In this document: in pieces, positions 6,329 to 12,716 of the stretch
Numbering within the stretch: position 1 is the first letter of the stretch
How the letters are laid out: every line of letters starts with the position of its first letter
Position numbers and translations under genes: made by a program
The notes under the pieces: model-generated
Told to the model about the DNA's origin: nothing
Databases searched by the model: none
The model's input: only the letters and a program-made list of their open reading frames with translations
Source of the DNA: REEB426 sp964551975
GTDB lineage: Bacteria; Actinomycetota; Actinomycetes; S36-B12
Assembly: GCA_964551975.1 (NCBI GenBank)
Contig: CAZKFI010000060.1
Span: forward strand, 1 to 15,072
Direction of reading: 5' to 3'
Length of the DNA stretch: 15,072 nucleotides

Positions 6329-7732
6329 CTAGTCGCCGTAGAGGGCCACGCGCGCCGCCGCGTACTGTTCGCGCACCCGCGTCACCGGGGTGGGCTCAAG
6401 TCGAAGGGTCGTTCCCTGACGAAGTCGATCCCACACCGGCGGTTCGGTGCCCCCGAGCAGGGCCCAGGCCGCCTGCCGGGCAGCGCCATCAGCGACGTAC
6501 TCACCGGGGGGCGGCACTTCCACCGGCACAGCGAACATGGTGGCGGCCACCTCGGCTACCGCGCGATTAGCCGCCGCGCCCCCCACCAGCAGTACGCGTC
6601 CCGGCGTCACCCCGACCTCGACCAAAGCATCGACCGCATCGGCTAGGCCACCGAGCATGCCCTCGATCGCGGCGCGGGCGATATTTGCCGGGGTCAGGTT
6701 CTCGCGGGTGATGCCCTGTAGGGAGCCGCGGGCCTGCGGCAGGTTCGGGGTGCGTTCGCCGTCAAAGTAGGGCAGCAGGGTCAGCCCGCCGGCTCCCGCG
6801 TCGGCCGTGAGCGCGAGCTTGCCCAACTCGTCCGGGCTCACACCCAGCAGGTCTGCGGTAGCCGTCAGGATGCGCGCGGCGTTCAGCGTGCAGACCAGCG
6901 GCAGGAATCGACCCGTTGCGTCAGCGAATCCGGCGACGGTACCGGTCGGATCCGCGGAGGGCACGGTTGAGCAGGCGAATGCGGTTCCCGAGGTTCCCAG
7001 GGATACGACCACGTCACCCGGCCCGGCATCGAGGGCGAGTGCAGCACCCATGTTGTCTCCGGTGCCCGGAGCCAGACGGATCCCCGTTGGTGTCTCACCA
7101 ACTACCTCGCTGGGCCCAGCAACTCGGGGCAGTGCTGGCAGGTGACCGAGGGCGAGGCGGACGAGGTCCTCTCGGTATCTGCCCTGCGCGGGTGACCAGT
7201 AGCCGGTACCGGAGGCATCACCTCGGTCAGTGGTGGCCTCATCTGGGCGATCCGCCAACAACCAGGTGAGGTAGTCATGCGGCAACATGACCGAGGCGAC
7301 TCGGCGCGCCTGCTCTGGCTCCTTGCGTGCCAGCCAGCGAATCTTCGAGACGGTGAATGCCGCAACCGGAACACTGCCGACCGCATCCGCCCAGGCCTGC
7401 GGACTGCCCAGTTCGGCAACGAGGTCGGCCGCATCAGGTGCCGAGCGCGTGTCGTTCCAGAGCAGCGCCGGACGCACCACGTCGCCTGCCTCATCGAGCA
7501 CCACCATGCCGTGCTGCTGCGCTGCGACCGCCATGGCGGTCACACCGTCGAGGGCTCCGTCCAGCACGCCACGCAGCGCCTGCCACCAAATCTCGGGTGC
7601 TACCTCGGTGCCGTCCGGGTGCGTTGCGCGTGCCTCACGAACCAGTTCACCCGTCTGGGCATCGCGAATCACCACCTTGACCGACTGCGTGGACGAGTCG
7701 ATTCCTGCTACCAGAGGCCCGTTCGCTGTCAT
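6329..7732 (-). CDS. xylB: Xylulokinase (FGGY kinase)
   Basis: 467 aa, within the usual 460-500 for xylulokinases. It phosphorylates D-xylulose to xylulose 5-phosphate with ATP, feeding the pentose phosphate pathway. Visible FGGY features: phosphate loop GIDSSTQS (10-17), Q72-H74 in AAQQHGMVVLD, LWNDTR (91-96), HDYLTW (152-157), catalytic Asp D226 in GTGDN, the second phosphate loop SLGTSGT (244-250) and the C-terminal adenosine motif VGGAAANRAVAEVAA. The QHG and substrate-binding pattern are typical of XylB rather than glycerol or ribulose kinases, and xylA lies next to it. The ATG at 7732 lacks a good ribosome-binding site and sits 24 bp after the nuclease gene, so expression may depend on read-through; no promoter was recognised in that short gap. 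Confidence 0.95.
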   Translation of the reverse strand: MTANGPLVAGIDSSTQSVKVVIRDAQTGELVREARATHPDGTEVAPEIWWQALRGVLDGALDGVTAMAVAAQQHGMVVLDEAGDVVRPALLWNDTRSAPDAADLVAELGSPQAWADAVGSVPVAAFTVSKIRWLARKEPEQARRVASVMLPHDYLTWLLADRPDEATTDRGDASGTGYWSPAQGRYREDLVRLALGHLPALPRVAGPSEVVGETPTGIRLAPGTGDNMGAALALDAGPGDVVVSLGTSGTAFACSTVPSADPTGTVAGFADATGRFLPLVCTLNAARILTATADLLGVSPDELGKLALTADAGAGGLTLLPYFDGERTPNLPQARGSLQGITRENLTPANIARAAIEGMLGGLADAVDALVEVGVTPGRVLLVGGAAANRAVAEVAATMFAVPVEVPPPGEYVADGAARQAAWALLGGTEPPVWDRLRQGTTLRLEPTPVTRVREQYAAARVALYGD

Positions 7733-7756
7733 GCCCGCAAGCGTGGCATAGGCACC

Positions 7757-8410
7757 TCAAGGGGCGAGTTCGGGTACCCGCATTCCTAGGGCACAGCCGC
7801 GCAGCAGCTGCTGCAGTGCGGTCCTCTCGCGAGTATCGACCGCTAACCGCCAACGAAACTTCACTCCGATCCAGGCCTTGGCGAAGCGGCATCGACCGGC
7901 TTCGGGTACCCACTCGGCGGGATCCTGATCGCCCTTGGATCGATTCGAACCGGCCGACACCGCGAACAAGGCAAGGGGATAGCCCAGGTCATTCGCGAAC
8001 CGCGCCCGGCGACCGGCATTCCATCGCCATGCACCGGAATCCCACGCCTCGCTCAGCGCAACAACGTGATCAATGTCGAGCGCCGACGCATCACTGACGA
8101 CCGATCCGTCATAGAGCGAAACCCAGCGCCCTCCGATGACCTCACAGCCCTGCACCACCCCCGCGACCGCTTCAGCGATGAGCACCTCATCACGCGTGTC
8201 ACAACCGTCACCATCACGGTCCTGCCAGTCAGCAAAGAGCTCGCGGTCGTACTCACCTCGATGCTCCGGTGCACTCGGCAGTGCGCGAAGCAGGACCAGA
8301 GCAGACGAAGAATCTGCACTGGCTGGGGCGGCCAACGTGGCGAACACCGCGATGACGAGCAGCAACACAACGCCGCTTTTGGCAAACGCGTAGATGGAAC
8401 TCACCCCCAA
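7757..8410 (-). CDS. Secreted HNH-family nuclease (DUF1524/GmrSD C-terminal-like)
   Basis: About 217 aa. Residues 1-33 look like a Sec signal peptide (K11, hydrophobic GVVLLLVIAVFATLAA, cleavage after PASA). The mature protein carries the pattern common to small secreted actinobacterial HNH proteins: YDRELFADWQDRDGDGCDTRDEVL, then LDIDHVVALSEAW with the catalytic His, and SNRSKGDQDPAEW with the Asn/Lys part of the beta-beta-alpha-metal fold. Family members are probable extracellular nucleases, perhaps for nutrient DNA or competition; the substrate is unknown. The start is uncertain: TTG at 8410 or GTG at 8404, neither with a good ribosome-binding site. It sits between fucU-like and xylB genes on the same strand, 24 bp before xylB, though no functional link to sugar metabolism is obvious. 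A defence role like GmrSD is unlikely because it has an export signal. Confidence 0.8.
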   Translation of the reverse strand: MGVSSIYAFAKSGVVLLLVIAVFATLAAPASADSSSALVLLRALPSAPEHRGEYDRELFADWQDRDGDGCDTRDEVLIAEAVAGVVQGCEVIGGRWVSLYDGSVVSDASALDIDHVVALSEAWDSGAWRWNAGRRARFANDLGYPLALFAVSAGSNRSKGDQDPAEWVPEAGRCRFAKAWIGVKFRWRLAVDTRERTALQQLLRGCALGMRVPELAP

Positions 8411-8436
8411 ACACTGCAGGCACGGATCATCCGATC

Positions 8437-8460
8437 AAGTGCGCGGACTGGCCGCCACTT
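8437..8460 (-). repeat. Bulged hairpin between fucU-like and nuclease genes
   Basis: AAGTG-c-GCGG (8437-8446) pairs with CCGC-CACTT (8452-8460) around a 5-base loop, 9 bp of stem with one bulged base. It lies about 13 bp after the mutarotase stop codon. There is no clear T-run on the minus strand, so it may be a weak or factor-dependent terminator, or a 3' stabiliser. Confidence 0.35.
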
Positions 8461-8473
8461 GGCTCCCGCCCGT

Positions 8474-8905
8474 TCAGTCGAAGATCACGCCCTTGTGCAG
8501 GAAGAAGCAGCCGTAGGGCTCGGACTCCAAGGTGTGCACCACGGCGTACACACCCTTGGCACGCTGGTAGAACTCGAATCTCGGCACGATTCCGTAAACA
8601 AGATCCCGGCCCTCAGCCTGCTGAGCGAGAGCCAGTAGCGCATCCTGGGTCGCCGTCGTGATGGCTGGGTCATCGCGCACCTCCATCCGCTCCAGAGGAT
8701 GTTCGATGAACGAGTCCAACGGCATGACGCTCAGGATCGCTCGCGCTGCCCGCAGGATGCCAACCTCACCGAGGCGAATCACCGGCTTTCCGGAGGCGGC
8801 CGCCGGATAATTTCGGTCAACGAGTAGAAGTTGATCCCCGTGGCCCATGTCATCGAGGATTTTCAGCAGGTCGCCGTTCAGCAGTGGATCAATTCCCTTG
8901 AGCAT
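8474..8905 (-). CDS. RbsD/FucU-family sugar mutarotase
   Basis: 143 aa from the ATG at 8905. The sequence follows L-fucose mutarotase (FucU, about 140 aa) along its full length: MLKGIDPLL at the start, DMGHGDQLLLVDRNYPA with the family His (H22), PLDSFIEHPLERM in the middle, FEFYQRAKGVYAVV and a final YGCFFLHKG. The family catalyses interconversion of sugar anomers (L-fucose for FucU, D-ribose for RbsD). The frame stays open up to 8941, but only the ATG at 8905 has a good ribosome-binding site (GGAG, 5 bases before) and gives the family's usual N-terminus. The end position YGC replaces the usual YGN, so specificity may be altered. It lies 13 bp after the orphan gene. With no fucose genes nearby and xylose genes next door, the true substrate is open. 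Confidence 0.88.
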   Translation of the reverse strand: MLKGIDPLLNGDLLKILDDMGHGDQLLLVDRNYPAAASGKPVIRLGEVGILRAARAILSVMPLDSFIEHPLERMEVRDDPAITTATQDALLALAQQAEGRDLVYGIVPRFEFYQRAKGVYAVVHTLESEPYGCFFLHKGVIFD

Positions 8906-8918
8906 CCCTACTCCAACC

Positions 8919-9674
8919 TCAGTGGCCAGGCGCTGAGCCATTGGCTGCGCGCCTTGCTCTGGTGTGCGCCATCATCTTGTCAAGAATGGATTTCTTTACG
9001 ACGCCACTTTTCAGGAATCCCTGGGGCTGAAACTCCTGCGGCAGCCCCCCGGGCAACACCTCACCGGTAGCTCGGTGCACCTGTGGGGCCGCAATCGACT
9101 TCAGGATCTTGGTTGGGGTATCCGAGCCGTGAATCCAACTCGACGCCTGACCATGTTGATCCTCACGAGATGCCCCCTGCCCCATCCACGCCAGGGCATG
9201 TCCTTGCACGGACTCCTCGCGCCCAACGGGTACCGGGCTGGTGTAGCGACCATGTGCAGCCTCCACACTCTTGCGTGAATGCGTGACGTCGCCAGCCTTG
9301 CGCTCCCCGACCTCGAAGGTCCCCGGCATTCCGGTGCGAATGGTGTTCTCGTGATACTGCTCCGGGATGCCCATCTGACCCAGCACGGCCTTGGCCTGTT
9401 CGTACTGTTCGTCCACTTCCTTGGTCATGGGTCGGGCCCAAGGATTGTCCGCCGTGTTTTCAGTCTCGAAAGCACTATCGGGGATCGCCGCAGGTCCTGC
9501 GCCGCTACTCGGTGGGGCAAGCAGGTGGGCATAAGAGGATCCCGTGTTGGGGCGCGTCCCGGCATTCATTGGACTCATCGGCGCGACCGTGGCCGGCCGT
9601 GGCTGATGCGCTGCTGGGTCCTGGGAAGCCGGTACTCGAAACTCCGCACGGTCTTCGAACGCTGGCTCCGACAT
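8919..9674 (-). CDS. Unrecognised hydrophilic protein, 251 aa
   Basis: I do not recognise the family. The ATG at 9674 has an excellent ribosome-binding site (GGGGAGG, 5 bases upstream), which with the 13-bp spacing to the next gene argues that it is real. The first 75 or so residues are rich in Pro, Ala and Ser and look disordered. From about residue 77 (NPWARP) there is a charged helical part (TKEVDEQYEQAKAVLGQMGI), then a His- and Gln-rich part (HALAWMGQGASREDQHGQAS, WIHGSDTP), and a basic C-terminus (KSGVVKKSILDKMMAHTRARR). There is no signal peptide, no membrane segment, no Cys, and 11 His. Neighbours are a secreted M23 peptidase upstream (51 bp) and a FucU-like mutarotase downstream. A cytoplasmic scaffold, nucleic-acid or metal-binding role would fit the composition, but none is shown. 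Confidence 0.7.
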   Translation of the reverse strand: MSEPAFEDRAEFRVPASQDPAAHQPRPATVAPMSPMNAGTRPNTGSSYAHLLAPPSSGAGPAAIPDSAFETENTADNPWARPMTKEVDEQYEQAKAVLGQMGIPEQYHENTIRTGMPGTFEVGERKAGDVTHSRKSVEAAHGRYTSPVPVGREESVQGHALAWMGQGASREDQHGQASSWIHGSDTPTKILKSIAAPQVHRATGEVLPGGLPQEFQPQGFLKSGVVKKSILDKMMAHTRARRAANGSAPGH

Positions 9675-9725
9675 CACGACCTCCCCCCGCCACGCTACTG
9701 CACCTTGTGAGGGTTTGGCTTCAGG

Positions 9726-10295
9726 TTACGAGGCGTACGCACCTTTGCAGTGTCGCTTGATGAAGCGTGCAGGGTTGATCGCGGCCGACTCGCCACCGCT
9801 CTTCCAGTACTCAAAATGCAGATGCACCGCACCTGGTGAACCGGTATCTCCCATGGTGCCGATCACCTCACCGGCCTTGACGCGCTGGCCGCCCTTGATG
9901 AACACGTGATCCATGTGTCCGTAGTAGTACTTGCTGCCACTCTTGCCGCTGAGCACGATCTGCAGCGCGCCATTGCGCTGCTTCTTGGTGCGGTTGATGC
10001 GACCGGATTCCACGGCGAAAATCCCAGTACCCCGCGGTGCGGCTAGATCAATCCCGCGATGCTTCCGCCTGCCGCGATCCGCACCCCAGCCGTCACCGAC
10101 CGTGAAGTCTTTCGTCGGACAGACCCTGCCGGCCACTGCTCTGGGAGCCATCAGCGGGTCTGCCGACCCGGCGATCATCGGCATGCCACCGCCGGTTTGT
10201 GCATCGTCTGCAGGCACGGCCGCCAGCGCTGGAGTCGCCGAGGCGGTAATCGCCAGGGTGAGCGCGCAGGCCGCCCACGTCGGAAAACGTGGCAT
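9726..10295 (-). CDS. Secreted M23-family metallopeptidase (LytM/peptidoglycan type)
   Basis: 189 aa from the ATG at 10295. Residues 1-26 form a signal peptide (TWAACALTLAITASATPALA). After a short linker comes an M23 domain: H79 and D83 (HRGIDLAAPRG), YYYGHMDH (H127), VKAGEVIGTMGDTG, and the HLHFE motif (H158, H160). H79, D83 and H160 would hold the zinc and H127 completes the site, so the enzyme looks active; it should cleave peptide cross-links of the cell wall outside the membrane. The frame is open to 10382, but the extra 29 residues are not signal-like and the ATG at 10295 has GGTGA 4 bases upstream. The gene is divergent from the tenA-like gene across about 110 bp and heads the minus-strand group that continues into the orphan and mutarotase genes. 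Confidence 0.9.
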   Translation of the reverse strand: MPRFPTWAACALTLAITASATPALAAVPADDAQTGGGMPMIAGSADPLMAPRAVAGRVCPTKDFTVGDGWGADRGRRKHRGIDLAAPRGTGIFAVESGRINRTKKQRNGALQIVLSGKSGSKYYYGHMDHVFIKGGQRVKAGEVIGTMGDTGSPGAVHLHFEYWKSGGESAAINPARFIKRHCKGAYAS

Positions 10296-10405
10296 TTGTT
10301 CACCGTACCGAAGCTGCCCACACCGGCAACTCAGCGCATAGGCGCACCGGCCAGTGAATCGTTCAAAACAAGGACGAATCACGCGCTACACATCAGGATG
10401 TGCAG

Positions 10406-11062
10406 ATGACCCGACTGTTTGATGACTTCGTCTCCGGTGCAGGACCTCTCTGGCAGGCCTACCTGCATCACCCCTGGATGGACGCCATTCACGATGGCTC
10501 TTTGACCCGCGAGCAGTTCGGCTTTTTCCTCGCCCAGGACATGCCCTATCAACGTGACTTCTTGAACGCATTGGTACTGGGTGCAGGCAAGGCTGCTGAC
10601 CCCGATCTACTACTCACCATGCGTGGCTTTATTGCCGATGAGGCTGCGTTCGAAGAGCAGCTACTCGAGGAACTTCACGTGCCCTGGACCTATGACCGTT
10701 GGGCTGCCGGGCCAGCACGCGAGGGCTACATGAACCACCTCATTCGCGTTGCGCATGAAGAAGACGTCTCAACAATCTGTGCCGCACTCCTGCCCTGTGC
10801 TGCCGGTTTCACCGGAGCCATGGCCGAACCGGCTCCCAAGTCGGGCCTGGATCCGCTCTACGTTCGCTGGTTGGAGTACTACGAGCGCCCCGAACAGTTC
10901 GCCTTCTCCAGCCAGCTGGTGGGCACCTTCGAGGCAGGTTTGCAGGAAGCAACTCCGGAACGCATCAGCCATGCGCGGATGATCTTCACACGTAGCGTGC
11001 AGCACCAGATCGACGTACTTGATGCCGCTTGGAAGACCGAGGATCCCTGGCGCACAAGCTAG
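10406..11062 (+). CDS. TenA-family protein (aminopyrimidine aminohydrolase/thiaminase II-like)
   Basis: 218 aa, all-helical TenA fold expected. TenA proteins hydrolyse thiamin breakdown products (amino-HMP) or thiamin in salvage of the pyrimidine part. Landmarks: HPWMDAIHDGSLTREQF (22-38), the substrate Asp in AQDMPY (D45), and the active-site Cys in AALLPC (C131), which places it in the Cys-type TenA group. At the position of the usual catalytic Glu (E205 of Bacillus TenA) my alignment of the C-terminal helix gives Gln (Q201, in SVQHQID), so the activity may be changed or the alignment may be shifted. A GTG at 10400 is possible, but the AGGA at 10395-10398 is well placed only for the ATG at 10406. 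No thiamin genes or TPP riboswitch are visible nearby. The DUF1345 gene follows after 18 bp. Confidence 0.85.
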   Translation: MTRLFDDFVSGAGPLWQAYLHHPWMDAIHDGSLTREQFGFFLAQDMPYQRDFLNALVLGAGKAADPDLLLTMRGFIADEAAFEEQLLEELHVPWTYDRWAAGPAREGYMNHLIRVAHEEDVSTICAALLPCAAGFTGAMAEPAPKSGLDPLYVRWLEYYERPEQFAFSSQLVGTFEAGLQEATPERISHARMIFTRSVQHQIDVLDAAWKTEDPWRTS

Positions 11063-11080
11063 AACGCCTACGCTGCGTCT

Positions 11081-11710
11081 ATGCGAAGGCGTAGTCGACT
11101 GCAGTTACTGACAGCTGGCTTGGCGGGCCTGATCGTCGGGTTCCTCGTTCCGCTGTTCATGCATCGTAACTACGCCCCATCGCTGGGCTGGGATGTGGCC
11201 GCATTGGTCTTCCTAGTGTTGCGGTGGCGGGATATCTGGCCGCTGGATGCCCAGCAGACCAAAGACGTTGCGGCTGACGAGGATTCCGGGATCCTCATTG
11301 ACGACATCATCATCATCCTGGCGGCCTTGGTCAGCCTGGTCACCGTGGCGCTCGTCCTTGCTCAGCAGGGTGACCTTACGGTTGCCGAGCGCTTGATGAA
11401 GACATTTCTCGGCATCATCTCCATCGTGCTGGCCTGGGTAGTCCTACATACGGTCTATACCCTGCGCTACGCCAGGCTCTACTACTCACCGCCCTACGGC
11501 GGAATCGAGTTCAACGGTCCCAACCCACCCACCTACGCCGACTTTGCCTACGTCGCCTTCAGTATCGGCATGACATTTCAAGTCTCGGACACCAACCTCA
11601 CCGATCGCCGATTCCGCATTGCCGTGCTCGTGCACGGCCTGTTGTCTTTCATATTCGTGACGACGATTCTTGCGGTGACGATCAATCTCGTCGCGGGCCT
11701 CAATGCCTAA
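11081..11710 (+). CDS. DUF1345 integral membrane protein
   Basis: 209 aa with about five hydrophobic segments (roughly residues 8-26, 37-48, 74-95, 108-128 and 183-205). It matches the DUF1345 family: an acidic SGILIDD stretch before the third segment, the RYARLYYSPPYGGIEF region, and the conserved YADFAYVAFSIGMTFQVSDT motif near the end. No function is established for the family. The ATG lies 18 bp after the tenA-like stop without a clear ribosome-binding site, so translation may be coupled or start from a weak site. The TAA at 11708-11710 abuts the stop codon of the opposite-strand CAP gene at 11711, with no room for a terminator between them. Confidence 0.85.
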   Translation: MRRRSRLQLLTAGLAGLIVGFLVPLFMHRNYAPSLGWDVAALVFLVLRWRDIWPLDAQQTKDVAADEDSGILIDDIIIILAALVSLVTVALVLAQQGDLTVAERLMKTFLGIISIVLAWVVLHTVYTLRYARLYYSPPYGGIEFNGPNPPTYADFAYVAFSIGMTFQVSDTNLTDRRFRIAVLVHGLLSFIFVTTILAVTINLVAGLNA

Positions 11711-12676
11711 CTAGGACGACGCCTTGATCAAGGTAGTAGTCCACTCCCTGCTGATCTTCTTTCCGGCATGGCGAATACCGGTGACCTTGACTGTCACCGA
11801 GTAGTCCGAAACCGGGTCCGCGCGGTACTCATCGGGTAGCTGCATATCCCACGAGATGCTGTTGTCACCGTAGCCGTTGCGGATCTTGTGTACCTGTACC
11901 GGGATCTCGCCCTGGGGCGTCTGCACTGTGACCTTGGCACGACTGAAATCAGCCTTGGGGTACGTCAGCGACCAGCGACCATTCGGCTCAAGTTCACGGG
12001 GGAAGTATCCAGCCGTTGGCCAGGACACCCAGGTCGGTGTGACAGCACGTCGTCCGGTGCCGATGAGGTAGATCGAATTCGATATGTCGGTATCACCGTT
12101 ACCGATCTTGCTCAGCTGCTGATAGAGCAGCCACCGGCGGTGCCCGACCGGCCCATTCTCAGGACCCGGATCGTTCATGTAGCTCACCACGGCTCGGGCA
12201 CCGGTCACAGTGGCGAGTTCGCCGGGTGCCCAGCCATACCCCAATGCGAGGTTGCCGTTCTTGGCACCCAAGTAGCCGTCTTCCGTCCAGCAACGCGCGC
12301 TGCGTGGTAGGTCGTGCGTGATGATGTCGTTTGCTGCCATGATCAACGCCGCATCCTGCGAGCGTTCTGATAACCGGGCACTCAACTCCACGGGTCCAAG
12401 ACCCACCATGGCGCGCATGTAGTTGACCGCATCGAGTACTGATTGCTGACTCTGCGCTGTGGTTTCACCGGCCCTACAGGTCGCCAGGTCACCGTTCCAT
12501 CCGGTGGGAATGAGTAGTGCCGGCGCCAACTGAGTCTGATACGCCGATGTCACCGCGAGTCGGTCCTGCGTGTCGATACTGTCTTGCGCCGACGCAGGCG
12601 GGGCGACCGTCAGGACCGCCGCCAGCACCCCGGTCGTGACAATGCCTACCCACGTGACGAGCGATCGCCTGTGCAC
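11711..12676 (-). CDS. Secreted CAP/SCP-domain protein
   Basis: 321 aa. Residues 1-30 are a signal peptide (RR near the start, hydrophobic core, cleavage after PASA). A CAP (SCP/PR1-like) domain spans about 75-200: SVLDAVNYMRAMVGLGPV, SERSQDAALIMAANDIITHDLP, NLALGYGWAPGELA and GPVGHRRWLLYQQLSKIGNG. The H-rich positions (THD, GHRRW) correspond to the CAP cavity. A C-terminal beta-rich part of about 110 residues (from WVSWPTAGYFPRE) is common in actinobacterial CAP proteins. The biochemical role of bacterial CAP proteins is unsettled. The start is the GTG at 12676, since an in-frame TGA lies 6 bp upstream; it has no Shine-Dalgarno and sits in the loop of a long stem (12653-12712). It lies 40 bp after the chitin-oxidase gene and may be co-transcribed with it. 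Confidence 0.85.
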   Translation of the reverse strand: MHRRSLVTWVGIVTTGVLAAVLTVAPPASAQDSIDTQDRLAVTSAYQTQLAPALLIPTGWNGDLATCRAGETTAQSQQSVLDAVNYMRAMVGLGPVELSARLSERSQDAALIMAANDIITHDLPRSARCWTEDGYLGAKNGNLALGYGWAPGELATVTGARAVVSYMNDPGPENGPVGHRRWLLYQQLSKIGNGDTDISNSIYLIGTGRRAVTPTWVSWPTAGYFPRELEPNGRWSLTYPKADFSRAKVTVQTPQGEIPVQVHKIRNGYGDNSISWDMQLPDEYRADPVSDYSVTVKVTGIRHAGKKISREWTTTLIKASS

Positions 12677-12712
12677 CGGTCAAGGATGCCAGGCGATCGC
12701 TCGATCGTCACG
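12653..12712 (-). promoter_or_regulatory. Long stem-loop spanning the LPMO 3' end and the CAP gene start
   Basis: CGTGACGA+GCGATCGCCTG (12653-12671) pairs with CAGGCGATCGC+TCGATCGTCACG (12690-12712). All 19 bases of the left arm pair; the right arm has one 4-base insertion. A further GCA/TGC pair can extend it inward past one bulged base. The GTG start (12674-12676) is in or at the edge of the loop, and codons 2-8 are in the stem. The other arm starts 4 bp after the LPMO stop. No T-run follows on the minus strand. It may terminate or stabilise the LPMO mRNA and restrict translation of the CAP gene. Structure seen, role inferred. Confidence 0.6.
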
Positions 12713-12716
12713 GTTT

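Noticed and set aside
7757..8410. HNH protein as part of a GmrSD-like defence system
   Set aside because: It carries an export signal, lacks the GmrS (DUF262) part, and has no defence genes around it.
9279..9710. Plus-strand 143-codon frame opposite the orphan gene
   Set aside because: The minus frame is longer, has a much better ribosome-binding site and fits the spacing of the gene group; the plus frame has none of these.
10296..10405. TPP riboswitch upstream of the tenA-like gene
   Set aside because: The 110-bp gap is too short for a full aptamer plus platform and the conserved thi-box core was not found by eye.
12660..12701. GCGATCGC octamers as a sign of cyanobacterial HIP1 repeats
   Set aside because: Only the two copies forced by the inverted repeat stand out, and the gene content is actinobacterial.
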